Shown: in pieces, positions 38,727 through 47,805 of the stretch
Numbering within the stretch: the first letter of the stretch is position 1
How the letters are laid out: each line of letters begins with the position of its first letter
Assembly (NCBI RefSeq): GCF_001870675.1
Contig: NZ_MEHT01000045.1
Location: forward strand, 274,998-338,997
Reading direction: 5' to 3'
DNA from: Roseinatronobacter thiooxidans
Lineage (GTDB): Bacteria > Pseudomonadota > Alphaproteobacteria > Rhodobacterales > Rhodobacteraceae
DNA: 64,000 nt
Notes under the pieces: generated by a model
The model's input: the letters and a program-made list of their open reading frames with translations, nothing else
What the model was told of the DNA's origin: nothing
The model's database searches: none
Position numbers and translations under genes: made by a program

Positions 38727-39031
38727 TCGTCGCCCCGCCAGAAAATCCAGCAATGTTCCTGCCCGGGCGCATTGTCATAGACAAAACAAATCTGCGTGTC
38801 GCGGTCAAACCAGCGCCCCTTGCGGCATTCATCGCCCATAAAGGCCCATGTGGTCCGTCGCCCTGCGTGAAATTCCTCGATCCCGTAGGGCAAGCCATTT
38901 TGCCCGAAGGTCAGGGTGCGGCCTGTGACATAGGCCTCGAACTCCGCAGCGCTCATGGGGGTTTGGCCGAGTGCGGCTGTGCCAAGGCAGGCGGTCAGGG
39001 CCAGAATGGCAATGCTTTTGATCTGCGTCAT
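38621..39031 (-). CDS. Small secreted protein coupled to alkB
   Basis: A 136-residue protein of unknown function with a signal peptide (IKSIAILALTACLGTAALG, cut near residue 23). The mature part has TFGQNGLPYGIEEFHAGRRT, MGDECRKGRWFDRDTQICF, VYDNAPGQEHCWIFW and FIGEGEQTELYEVQ. Three Cys in the mature part could form a disulfide. Its ATG overlaps the alkB stop (ATGA), so it is translated with the monooxygenase. The 3' end lies inside the direct repeat B. No family name is recognised. Confidence 0.75.
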   Translation of the reverse strand: MTQIKSIAILALTACLGTAALGQTPMSAAEFEAYVTGRTLTFGQNGLPYGIEEFHAGRRTTWAFMGDECRKGRWFDRDTQICFVYDNAPGQEHCWIFWRGDEGLNARFIGEGEQTELYEVQRSTRPLICTGPEVGV

Positions 39032-40062
39032 GCGCGCTCTCCTTGTGCTTGTGCCAACACACGGTCCACCCGCCGGTCCATCATCCTGAACCATAGCGGC
39101 GGCACCAGCGCGATCACACCCATTGCGGGCAGGCTATAGGGCAGCATCGGCATATCGGGCGTCAAACGCAAGGCCGGATAGATGCGCCCGGGATGGGCGT
39201 GATGGTCGGAATGGCGGGTGACATTCACTGTCATCAGCGCGCTGAACCAATGCGGGCTGTTCCAGCTGTGGCAGGCCTGTTGCGGGGCATAGCTGCCATC
39301 GGGCAGCGCGCGGCGTGCCAACCCGTAATGTTGCAGATAATCCACCATCGCATGCTGAAACTGGGCATAGGCCCCAAACCCCACCAAAGCGGCAACGCCC
39401 GCCCAACCAAGTGCGGCCCATGCCAGAACCAACACCCCCAAAGCGCCGCCCGTATAGGTAACATAGGGGTTCATCCGCCCCGAGCGCTGCGCGCGCGCAT
39501 GCTCGATCCGGTAGCCTTCGGTCAGGTTGCGCCACAGGCTGCGGGGCAGATAGCGGTAGAAACTGGTGCCTTTGGGCGGGAAATTCGGATCCTTGGGCGT
39601 GGCCACATGCGGGTGATGCAGCAGCCGGTGCGATGTGGTGACATGCCCATACAGCATGGAAATGAACACCCATTTGCCAAGCGCGAACAAGCCGCGATGG
39701 GTGCGGTGAATCAACTCATGCGCATTGGCAATGCTGACCTGCCCGAAAAACAGCCCGAACCCCAGAAAAGCAGCCGCGCGTTCGGCCATGCCTAGCCCTG
39801 TTGCCCCTGTCACAGCATAGGCGCCGATGGCCAGCAGCGCGAAATGGCCAAGCGCCAGCGCAACCGACAGCGCATTGGCCCAGAACACCCCCTTTTCAGG
39901 GGCGGTGGCGGGGGTCAGCACATGGACCACCTCATCCAGCGCGAAAGCGATGACCGAGATATAGGCCAGCGCCAGCCAGACCCAGAAACCGCCATGAATG
40001 GCCCCGATCGCCAGCAAAATAACTGGGGCCAATGCAGCAAAAGCAAAATGTAAAACCGGCAT
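39028..40062 (-). CDS. AlkB-like membrane diiron monooxygenase
   Basis: A 344-residue integral membrane protein with about six hydrophobic segments and the histidine boxes of alkane 1-monooxygenases: HELIHRTH (115-122), SHRLLHHPHVATPKDP (144-159), DYLQHYG (241-247) and RHSDHHAHP (283-291). Compared with typical AlkB, the second box has Ser instead of Glu (usual EHxxGHH) and the HYG motif has Gln instead of Glu (usual NYxEHYG). All diiron-type His are kept. It probably hydroxylates a hydrophobic substrate, but alkane specificity is not assured. The start at 40062 is chosen over 40128 because it begins the first membrane segment. Confidence 0.85.
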   Translation of the reverse strand: MPVLHFAFAALAPVILLAIGAIHGGFWVWLALAYISVIAFALDEVVHVLTPATAPEKGVFWANALSVALALGHFALLAIGAYAVTGATGLGMAERAAAFLGFGLFFGQVSIANAHELIHRTHRGLFALGKWVFISMLYGHVTTSHRLLHHPHVATPKDPNFPPKGTSFYRYLPRSLWRNLTEGYRIEHARAQRSGRMNPYVTYTGGALGVLVLAWAALGWAGVAALVGFGAYAQFQHAMVDYLQHYGLARRALPDGSYAPQQACHSWNSPHWFSALMTVNVTRHSDHHAHPGRIYPALRLTPDMPMLPYSLPAMGVIALVPPLWFRMMDRRVDRVLAQAQGERA

Positions 40063-40212
40063 TTCAAATCCGCCAAAGGGTAATAATGCAAAACATATCA
40101 CGCCCTCCGCACCAGTACAGCCGCGCATTTTGCCACTGTTTGCAGATTTCGGGTGCTTTCCAAACGGGCACGCATGAGGTAGCTCTCACTCAGACAAGAC
40201 AAGGATCAGGCC

Positions 40213-41307
40213 ATGTCGTTTTTCAAGAAGCTGAAACAGCGCATGTTCCGCTCATCCTCGAAACTGGATGAGGGGTTGGAGGCGCTGGTGGAAGAGGCGG
40301 GCTCTGGCGCAGATGCCCCCCCTGCGCCAGAGCAATCCCCTGCCCCCCAGCCGCGCCCTGATCCGGTGCCTGCGCCACAGGCCCAGGAGCAGCCCATCGA
40401 GAAACCCGCCGAACAGGGCGCGAAACCGGGCCTTCTGGGCCGGATGCTGGGCCGTGACGACGCGCCGCGCCGTGTGCTGGATGATGAGATGCTGGAACGG
40501 CTGGAGGAGTTGCTGATCCAGTCCGACATGGGGGTTGAAACCGCCATGCGCGTCAGTGCCAATCTGGCCGAAGGGCGCTTTGGACGCAAAATGTCGGTGT
40601 CCGAGATCAAGGCCGCGCTGGCCGATGAAATCACCCGCATCATGGAGCCTGTGGCAAAGCCGCTGCCGCTATATGCCGCGCGCCCGCAAGTGGTGCTGGT
40701 GGTGGGCGTCAATGGCGCGGGCAAGACCACGACCATTGGCAAACTGGCCAGCCAGTTCCGAGAGGCCGGCAAATCGGTGATGATCGCGGCGGGCGACACG
40801 TTCCGCGCCGCTGCCGTGGAACAATTGCAGGTCTGGGGCACACGCGCGGGCGTGCCGGTCATGACCGCGCCCGAAGGCTCGGACCCTGCCAGCCTTGCCT
40901 ATGACGCATTGGCGCGCGCAAAGGCGGAAGGGATTGACCTGCTGATGATCGACACAGCCGGACGGCTGCAAAACCGCGCTGACCTGATGGAAGAACTGGC
41001 CAAGATATTGCGTGTGCTGCGCAAGCTGGACCCCGACGCCCCCCACAATACACTGTTGGTGCTGGACGCGACCACTGGGCAGAACGCCCTGAATCAGGTG
41101 GAAATCTTCCGCAAGCTGGCAGATGTGACAGGGCTGGTCATGACAAAACTGGACGGCACCGCGCGCGGCGGTGTTCTGGTGGCGCTGGCTGATCGCTTCG
41201 GCCTGCCGATCCATGCCATCGGCGTGGGCGAGCAGATTGACGACCTGCAAGCCTTCGACCCAGAGGAATTTGCCGCAGCGCTTATCGGCACCGACCTTCA
41301 GGCGTGA
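40213..41307 (+). CDS. ftsY: Signal recognition particle receptor FtsY
   Basis: A 364-residue SRP GTPase. An acidic, Pro/Ala-rich A domain (about 15-75) is followed by the N domain and the G domain. The G domain has GVNGAGKT (165-172), DTFRAAAVEQLQ, DTAGRLQNRADLMEEL and TKLDGTARGG. It docks SRP-ribosome complexes at the inner membrane. AAGGA lies before the ATG. The 3' end overlaps the convergent yqgE gene by 10 bases. Confidence 0.97.
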   Translation: MSFFKKLKQRMFRSSSKLDEGLEALVEEAGSGADAPPAPEQSPAPQPRPDPVPAPQAQEQPIEKPAEQGAKPGLLGRMLGRDDAPRRVLDDEMLERLEELLIQSDMGVETAMRVSANLAEGRFGRKMSVSEIKAALADEITRIMEPVAKPLPLYAARPQVVLVVGVNGAGKTTTIGKLASQFREAGKSVMIAAGDTFRAAAVEQLQVWGTRAGVPVMTAPEGSDPASLAYDALARAKAEGIDLLMIDTAGRLQNRADLMEELAKILRVLRKLDPDAPHNTLLVLDATTGQNALNQVEIFRKLADVTGLVMTKLDGTARGGVLVALADRFGLPIHAIGVGEQIDDLQAFDPEEFAAALIGTDLQA

Positions 41308-41876
41308 CCCGTCGCACCTGACAAAAGCCGCGGATCAACCCCGATCCGGCCCAGCGCGGCGGTCCATTTGGCCCCGTCTTCGGTGCCAAACAGCATGGCA
41401 GGCGCGGCATCGGCGATCAGCCAGCCGCCTGCCTGAATCTCACTGTCCAACTGCTCTGGCCCCCAGCCCGCATAGCCCAGCGCCACGATGGAATGCGCAG
41501 GCCCCTGCCCGCGCGCCATCTCGGCCAACACCTCGACCGAGGTGCTTAGAACGATACCCTCTGCGACTTGCAGGCTGCCTTCGGCATTGAAGAAATCGGG
41601 CGAGTGCAGCACAAACCCGCGCGAAGTCTCGACAGGGCCGCCGAAATGAACAGGGCCATCTACCGGGTCTTCGCCCAAGCCCTTGCCCGCTTCGGGGGCC
41701 TCAAGGTCAAGATGGGTCAGCAATTTGAACAAGGTCAGGTCAGGCAAGGGTTTGTTGACAATAACCCCCATCGCGCCGCTTTCTGAATGGGCGCAAAGCA
41801 ACACCACCGAATGCGCGAATCGGGGGTCTGGCATTGACGGCATGGCGATCAGCAATTTTCCGACGAGATGGGTCAT
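41298..41876 (-). CDS. yqgE: YqgE/AlgH family protein
   Basis: A 192-residue UPF0301 protein. It starts LVGKLLIAMPSMPDPRFAHS, with HSESGAMGVIVNKPL, the central HFGGPVETSRGFVLHS and the end SILGYAGWGPEQLDSE-like ALGYAGWGPEQLDSEIQAG. AlgH was linked to alginate regulation in Pseudomonas, but the molecular role is unknown. Length and conservation are normal. Confidence 0.93.
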   Translation of the reverse strand: MTHLVGKLLIAMPSMPDPRFAHSVVLLCAHSESGAMGVIVNKPLPDLTLFKLLTHLDLEAPEAGKGLGEDPVDGPVHFGGPVETSRGFVLHSPDFFNAEGSLQVAEGIVLSTSVEVLAEMARGQGPAHSIVALGYAGWGPEQLDSEIQAGGWLIADAAPAMLFGTEDGAKWTAALGRIGVDPRLLSGATGHA

Positions 41877-41907
41877 GTCTGTCCAAGAGATGTCTTTGGG
41901 GCAGCAT

Positions 41908-41995
41908 GCCTGTCTTGCGCGGGCTTGCCAAGGGGTTCACAAGCGGGGCAGACAGGCTTTTGTGTCACAGGCGCGCCATGTCGCGCCCTTGTGAC
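41908..41995 (+). promoter_or_regulatory. Two hairpins upstream of the DsbD-like gene
   Basis: GCCTGTCT (41908-41915) pairs with AGACAGGC (41950-41957) and is followed by four T residues. A second dyad at 41964-41995 joins GTCACA and GGCGCG with CGCGCC and TGTGAC around a short loop. They lie 36-120 bases before the ATG at 42031 and could be an attenuator, an operator or a terminator of upstream transcription. Confidence 0.35.
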
Positions 41996-42030
41996 TTCCC
42001 TTCTCGGGGCGCACAGGGAATCTAGGGGCT

Positions 42031-42837
42031 ATGAAAAGACTTTGCACATTTCTGACGCTTTGCGCGCTGGCGCTGCCGGTTACGGCCCCGGCGCAGGCCC
42101 CCCATGTGGCCGAAATTGTACAGGCCAATATGCGCCCCGGCTGGAAAACCGAGACAGGCACATACATGGCCGCGCTGCATGTTCGGCTTGCACCAGAATG
42201 GATGACCTATTGGCGCCATCCGGGCGAAAGCGGGATTGTGCCCACGCTGGATGTGTCAGGCTCGCGCAATCTGGCGGGTGCGCGCATCATCTGGCCGGAA
42301 CCGAAGCTGTATATCAAAGCCGGTTTTGCCAGCATCGGCTATACAGATGAAATCGTGCTGCCGATAGAACTGACGCCTGCCAACCCCGCGCAGCCCGTCG
42401 AACTGGATGCGATCCTGTCAGTGGGCGTGTGTGCAGATATCTGCATTCCGGTCGATCTGGCGCTGAAACTGGCCACGCAGGGCGCGGGCGCGCCCGATAC
42501 CGCAATCGCAGCCGCACTGACACGCCGCCCGAAAGCGGCGCATACGGCCGGCTTGCAGGCAATGGAGTGCAACATCACCCCCGACAAACGCGGAATACGG
42601 CTAAGTGCAAACCTGCAAATGCCCCCGCAAGGCAACACCGAATTTGTGCTGATTGAAATGATGGGCAGTGGCATGCCCACGCGCGCGCTGCCCTCTGAAC
42701 GGCTTGGCGATACATTGACAGGCCATACCCTGTTTCGCACCAAAACCGGCGGGTCCATAGACCGCTCTGCCCTGCGGATCAGCATTATCAGCGAATATGG
42801 CACGACTGTGCATCAGGGCTGCGCGGTTTCCGACTGA
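42031..42837 (+). CDS. Periplasmic DsbD-alpha-like (ScsB N-terminal) domain protein
   Basis: A 268-residue protein with a signal peptide (KRLCTFLTLCALALPVTAPAQA). One domain resembles the N-terminal thiol-reductase domain of DsbD/ScsB: LAPEWMTYWRHPGESGIVPT, WPEPKLYIKAGFASIGY. A CxxxC pair reads GVCADICIP (C134, C138). The membrane electron-transfer part of DsbD is missing, so this is a stand-alone domain that may receive electrons from a partner (CcdA-type) encoded elsewhere. Its 3' end overlaps the convergent RND gene by 25 bases. Confidence 0.83.
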   Translation: MKRLCTFLTLCALALPVTAPAQAPHVAEIVQANMRPGWKTETGTYMAALHVRLAPEWMTYWRHPGESGIVPTLDVSGSRNLAGARIIWPEPKLYIKAGFASIGYTDEIVLPIELTPANPAQPVELDAILSVGVCADICIPVDLALKLATQGAGAPDTAIAAALTRRPKAAHTAGLQAMECNITPDKRGIRLSANLQMPPQGNTEFVLIEMMGSGMPTRALPSERLGDTLTGHTLFRTKTGGSIDRSALRISIISEYGTTVHQGCAVSD

Positions 42838-45800
42838 AGCTTGCGTCGGGTGCCAAGCCAGACCCCCAGCGCGCCAAGGCACCATGCCACCCCCAAGCCC
42901 AGAACTGCGCCGCCCAGAAACAGCACCATCGCCGCGCGCATGGGCGAGTCTGCCAGCCCTGCGACAAGGTCGGGCCACAGCACCTGCCCTGTCACGATCA
43001 CCCCGCCCAGCGTTGCGATGAACCACGCCACCAGCCCCAATGCGGCCACAAGCGGCACCAGCGACACACCGCGCGCAGGCAGTGTCAGGGCGCGCCGTAG
43101 CGACACAACCTGACGGCGCATGTCATGCCCGATGGCCAGCAAGGCAGGCACCAGCAGCAGCACGATGAACATGCCAAACCCAAGCCCGTAAACCAGCGTA
43201 ATCACAGTGGGTTTCAGAAATGCCGCCTGGGTCGAGTTTTCGAACATCAAGGGCGTCAGGCCCAGCACCGTGGTCAATGTCGTCAGCAGCACAGGGCGCA
43301 GGCGATCACAGGTTGCGTCAATGATCGAGGGGATAAGCCCCCTGTCCCGTGCATATTGGTCCACAGTTGTGACCAGCACGATGGAATCGTTGATGATGAT
43401 CCCCGCCATCCCCATCATACCCACGACCGAGAACATCGACATGGCCATGTCCCAACTCAGATGCCCGTAAATCACCCCGATCAGGCCAAAGGGAATGACT
43501 GCCATAACCACCATCGGGCGCAGCCAGCTGGAAAATACCCATGCCAAGGTCAGATAGATCAGGATCAGGCACAGCCCGATGCCGATGGCCGCATCCGTCA
43601 TGAATTCGCGTTCCTGTTCGGCCTGACCGGAGAGTCGCGTTGTGATGCCGAAATCGGCCTCAAGATCGGGCAGGATACGTTCTGTCAGCAGGCGCGTAAT
43701 CTCGCGGGCGCGGGCGGGGTCATCTTCGGACAGATCGCCCGTGACGGTGACCACGCGCACGCCATTCTCGCGCCGGATGCTGGAAAAGCCCTGCCGCTCG
43801 GCGACCGAGACGATATCGCCCAGCGGCACATAGCTGCCCGATGACGCGCGCATCATCATATTGTCCAGAAAATCCGCAGCCCGTTCGGATGCCGGGACTT
43901 CCACACGAATGCGCCCTGTGCGCAACCCGTCAGGGAAGGTCGCAGCCTCGATGCCCGACAGACGGTTGCGCAAGTCGCGCGACAACCCTTCAACCGTAAA
44001 GCCCAGCGCCTGCCCCTGCGGGGTCAGTTGCAGCAGCAATTCTAGCTTGTCATAGGGCAGATTGTCTTCCAGCCCTGTAATCTCGGGAAAGGGAACAAGG
44101 GCTGTGCGCAACGCCTCGGATGCCGCTTTCAACGTCTCGGCATCGGCCCCTGTCAGATCGACCGACAGCGAATCGCCACCCGGACCAGTCCCCCATGACC
44201 GGAAACTGAATTCCTCCAACCGCGGAAGCGACTGCACCTCGTCTTGCAGGGCAGATGCGAAGGCAAAAGACGACATCTCGCGCAGATCGGCATCGACCAG
44301 ATCAATCGAGATTGCGCCCAGAAGGTCGCCATCCTTGTTGTCAGCCGATGCCAGCGGCCGCCCGGCATGGCCGCCCAATTCAGCCATGGCGAACATTACA
44401 GGGTTGATGCCGGTCTCGGCTTCCATGCGGGCGGCCAGTGCCTCGGTGGCGCGCTGCAATTCGCGCAGCATGTCCAGCGTATCGGCGCGGGTTGCGCCAT
44501 CGGTCATGACAATATTGCCAGTGATCGAGCCTTGCTCGGGCGGGTTGAAGAAGCGAAACGGCAGATCACCACGCACAAGATGGGCCATCTGAAGCGTTAA
44601 AAGCGCAATCAGCCCTGCCACAACCGGATAGCGCGCCGCGATCACCATGCCGATAAAGGGCCGGAACGCGCGCTCTCGCATCCATTTGAAGCCGCGATTG
44701 ACCTGCCGCGAGGGCCAGTCATACCAGCGTTCTTTCAGGCCACTGGCGATTGCATGATACATATGGTTGGGCAGGATCAGAAAACACTCCACCAGCGAGG
44801 CGGTGAGAACAGCAATAACAGTCAGGGGAATATCGGCAATCAAGGTGCCAAAGCGCCCGCCCACAAGGATAAGCGCACCAAAGGCCAGAACTGTGGTGAT
44901 CGTTGCCGCAAAAACCGGCTGCGCCATGCGGGTGGCGGCGTTTTCCGCCGCTTGCGCAGGCGTCTCGCCCAACTCGCGCGCGCGGTAATCCGCATGCTCG
45001 CCCACCACAATCGCGTCATCCACGACAATGCCAAGCGTGATGATCAGCGCAAAAAGCGAGATCATGTTGAAGCTTAGGCCCATCAGATACATGACAGCAA
45101 TCGCGGCCAGCATGGCCGCCGGTATGCCCGCAGATACCCAAAAGGCCGTGCGCGCATTCAGGAACAAAAACAGCAACACCACAACAAGGCCAAGACCAAG
45201 TGTTGCATTCTTGACCAGAATCATGATGCGCCCAGAAATGAAATCGGCCCGCGTTGAAACCAGCTCGATTTTCACGCCTTCGGGCAGATTGCGGTTCATG
45301 ACATCGGCCATGGTCTGCACACGCGCCTGAATTTCGATGGCATCGCTCCGCTCGGACCTGTCAACGCGCAAGGTGATGGCGGGGTCATCGCCCACCCAGA
45401 AAGCGCGGTCGCGGTCGATGCGCCCCTCTCTTAGCTCGGCCACATCGCCCAAGCGCAGCACAGTTCCATCCGCGCGGGTGCGCAGTGCAATCTCGGCCAT
45501 CTGGTCGGCAGAGCGCCGCTCGGAGCCGGTGCGCACCCGAGAGCCGCCGGAAGACACTTCGCCGGAAGGGTCCGTGCTGACCGTGCTGCGGATGGCCTGC
45601 GCAATATCGGCCATGCTCAGGTCATGTTCGATCAGGTTGCGCGTGGGCACTTCGACCAACACCTCGGCGCTGGCCACGCCGCGTATGGTGGTGCGGGTGA
45701 TCCCTTCATTATATAGCCGCGCTGCAAATTCATCGGCAAAGCGGGCCAGTTGTTCCACTGCAACAGGGCCGGTCACAACGACATTGGTGACCCTGTCGGC

Positions 45801-46238
45801 CCAACTGGACCGGCGGGTGACCGGATCTTCCACATCTTCGGGCAGAGTGCCAACCGCATCCAGCGCGTCTTGCACATTGGCACTGCCACGCGCCATGTCC
45901 CAGCCGGTTTCAAAATCGATGGTGAAACTGGCGCGCCCTTCGCGTGACTGGGCGGTAACATTGCTGACCCCGTCCACAGCTTGCAGCGCGGGGCCGACAA
46001 GCTGGACCACACCGCGATCAAGGTCTTCGGCCCCTGCGCCCGGCCAGCGGATATCGACCGAGATGTTATCAACCACCACATCGGGGAAGAATTGCGCGCG
46101 CATCTGCGGGATGGCTGCCAGACCGGACACGATCATGACCACCAAAAGCAGGTTCGCGGCGGTTTTGTGGCGGGTGAAATAGCGAAACAGACCCAAGGCT
46201 TGCACTGCAAGCCTGTCTTTCGTGCTGCGCACAGCCAT
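42813..46238 (-). CDS. RND-family efflux transporter permease
   Basis: A 1141-residue AcrB/MexF superfamily inner-membrane pump. About 12 membrane segments and two large periplasmic loops are present. The proton-relay Asp pair is in LGIVVDDAIVVGEH (fourth membrane segment). The repeat half has GIIINDSIVLVTTVDQYARD. PDVVVDNISVDIRWPGA near the N-terminus is typical of the heavy-metal/hydrophobe efflux type. It probably exports hydrophobic compounds with the adaptor encoded 3 bases upstream. No outer-membrane channel gene is adjacent. Confidence 0.93.
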   Translation of the reverse strand: MAVRSTKDRLAVQALGLFRYFTRHKTAANLLLVVMIVSGLAAIPQMRAQFFPDVVVDNISVDIRWPGAGAEDLDRGVVQLVGPALQAVDGVSNVTAQSREGRASFTIDFETGWDMARGSANVQDALDAVGTLPEDVEDPVTRRSSWADRVTNVVVTGPVAVEQLARFADEFAARLYNEGITRTTIRGVASAEVLVEVPTRNLIEHDLSMADIAQAIRSTVSTDPSGEVSSGGSRVRTGSERRSADQMAEIALRTRADGTVLRLGDVAELREGRIDRDRAFWVGDDPAITLRVDRSERSDAIEIQARVQTMADVMNRNLPEGVKIELVSTRADFISGRIMILVKNATLGLGLVVVLLFLFLNARTAFWVSAGIPAAMLAAIAVMYLMGLSFNMISLFALIITLGIVVDDAIVVGEHADYRARELGETPAQAAENAATRMAQPVFAATITTVLAFGALILVGGRFGTLIADIPLTVIAVLTASLVECFLILPNHMYHAIASGLKERWYDWPSRQVNRGFKWMRERAFRPFIGMVIAARYPVVAGLIALLTLQMAHLVRGDLPFRFFNPPEQGSITGNIVMTDGATRADTLDMLRELQRATEALAARMEAETGINPVMFAMAELGGHAGRPLASADNKDGDLLGAISIDLVDADLREMSSFAFASALQDEVQSLPRLEEFSFRSWGTGPGGDSLSVDLTGADAETLKAASEALRTALVPFPEITGLEDNLPYDKLELLLQLTPQGQALGFTVEGLSRDLRNRLSGIEAATFPDGLRTGRIRVEVPASERAADFLDNMMMRASSGSYVPLGDIVSVAERQGFSSIRRENGVRVVTVTGDLSEDDPARAREITRLLTERILPDLEADFGITTRLSGQAEQEREFMTDAAIGIGLCLILIYLTLAWVFSSWLRPMVVMAVIPFGLIGVIYGHLSWDMAMSMFSVVGMMGMAGIIINDSIVLVTTVDQYARDRGLIPSIIDATCDRLRPVLLTTLTTVLGLTPLMFENSTQAAFLKPTVITLVYGLGFGMFIVLLLVPALLAIGHDMRRQVVSLRRALTLPARGVSLVPLVAALGLVAWFIATLGGVIVTGQVLWPDLVAGLADSPMRAAMVLFLGGAVLGLGVAWCLGALGVWLGTRRKLQSETAQP

Positions 46239-46241
46239 GGT

Positions 46242-47726
46242 TCAGCCCCCGCTTTGGGGGCGTCCGCCGCCCCCGTTTTCCAGCCGTTCCAGCATGCTGG
46301 CGGGAACGGAGTCTTCGGAAAGCTGCGCGATCATGCGCGCGCGCACGGGTTCTGGCATGCGGGTGTTGCCTTCGACCTGCGCAATCAGCCGCGCACGGCG
46401 TTCGGGGTCAAGCATCACCATTTCAGGCGCATCCATGACCACCTCGCCCGTGGCGGTTTCACGCTGCGGGCGCACCAGAATACCGGCCCCAAGGGCAGGG
46501 CCAATCTCGCGCACAATCTCTAATCCGGCCAGCGCGCGCGCCGCGACCAGCACATCATCGCCCTGACGGCGCAACACTGTGACAGGCAGCGCAGACAGGC
46601 GGTTGTCATCATTGATGACCAGCACATCGCCCGAGGCATTCACGGCGGTTGCGGGCAGCAAGGCCACATCTTGCAACGCGGGTTCCTGCAAGCGCACGGT
46701 CACAAAATCGCCCGGACGAAAGCCCCGTGGGGCCACCAGCTCGACAAACAGCTGCCGCCCGCTTTGCCCCTGTTCCACAGTGGCAGAGGCCCGCACCAAC
46801 CGCGCAGGAGAGGTGATCTCGAAGCCCGCCACTTCCAGCGCAACTTCTGCCTCGTTGTTCAGCAAACGGCCATCGTCGTCGATCAGGCGCAGATATTGCG
46901 CGGTAGACACGCGCACCGCCACTTCCAGCGATGCGGGGTCTATGATGCGGCCAAGCTGTTCGTTGGTGTTGACAATCGCGCCCTCAGAAATGCCGACATC
47001 GGCCAGCGTGCCGCTGAAACTGGCATAAACGCGGGTGTCGGACAGGCGGCGCTCTGCCTCGCTTAGGGAAATGCGCTGGCGCTCCAGCGCGCTTTCGGCC
47101 TGATCGCGGCGCGCGATGGCCTGCGCTTCGGCCTGTCTGCGCCCGACAGTGGCCTGACGCGCGGATGACAGCGCAAGCTCTGCCTCTTCCAGCGCGGCTT
47201 CGGTTGCCACACCGCGTTCCGCCAGACCGCGACGACGCTCCAGCGCGCGGGTGCGCAGATCGAATTGGGCCTGCGCTGCGGCCACATCCTCGCCCGCAAG
47301 TTCCAGCGCGCGGGTGGCATCGCGCAACTCGGCCTTGGCGCGGGCAAGATCGGATTGCGCCAAAGCAAGCGCTGCTTGCGCATCGGACGGGTCTATGCGG
47401 AACAGAAGCTGGCCTTCGCGCACGTCTGCGCCATCCTCGAACCCTGCCGCCACTTCCAGCACCTGTCCGCCCACGGGCGTGCGCAATTCAAGCGAACGGC
47501 GCGTGCGCACTTCGCCAAATGCCGACAGGGTCGGGGTGACTTCGCCTGACGTGACCTGCATGGCGCGCACCGTGAACACGCGTTCGCGCCCGCCCTGCCC
47601 CGGCCCGCCTGTCACCTCTGCCCTGCTCTGGATCGCGGTGACCAGCGTATAGCCTGCATATGCAAGGGCCGAAAAAGACAATGCCGCAAGAAACAGCGCA
47701 ATCAGGCTGCGGGTCAGGAAACGCAT
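46242..47726 (-). CDS. RND efflux periplasmic adaptor (membrane fusion protein)
   Basis: A 494-residue adaptor with an N-terminal anchor (RSLIALFLAALSFSALAYAGY). The lipoyl/biotinyl half-motifs are GGQVLEVAAGFEDGADVREG and VYASFSGTLADVGISEGA. A long alpha-helical hairpin lies between them (about 125-225, Ala/Arg/Glu-rich) and beta-barrel domains follow. GGAG lies 5 bases before the ATG at 47726; an in-frame GTG at 47732 is possible. It forms the pump with the permease gene 3 bases downstream. Confidence 0.92.
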   Translation of the reverse strand: MRFLTRSLIALFLAALSFSALAYAGYTLVTAIQSRAEVTGGPGQGGRERVFTVRAMQVTSGEVTPTLSAFGEVRTRRSLELRTPVGGQVLEVAAGFEDGADVREGQLLFRIDPSDAQAALALAQSDLARAKAELRDATRALELAGEDVAAAQAQFDLRTRALERRRGLAERGVATEAALEEAELALSSARQATVGRRQAEAQAIARRDQAESALERQRISLSEAERRLSDTRVYASFSGTLADVGISEGAIVNTNEQLGRIIDPASLEVAVRVSTAQYLRLIDDDGRLLNNEAEVALEVAGFEITSPARLVRASATVEQGQSGRQLFVELVAPRGFRPGDFVTVRLQEPALQDVALLPATAVNASGDVLVINDDNRLSALPVTVLRRQGDDVLVAARALAGLEIVREIGPALGAGILVRPQRETATGEVVMDAPEMVMLDPERRARLIAQVEGNTRMPEPVRARMIAQLSEDSVPASMLERLENGGGGRPQSGG

Positions 47727-47805
47727 GGCCACTCCAGTTCAAGGCGACATACAGATTACGCCGCAAAAGCCGCATCAGTTCAATCTACTTGAACGCACCA
47801 ACGCG

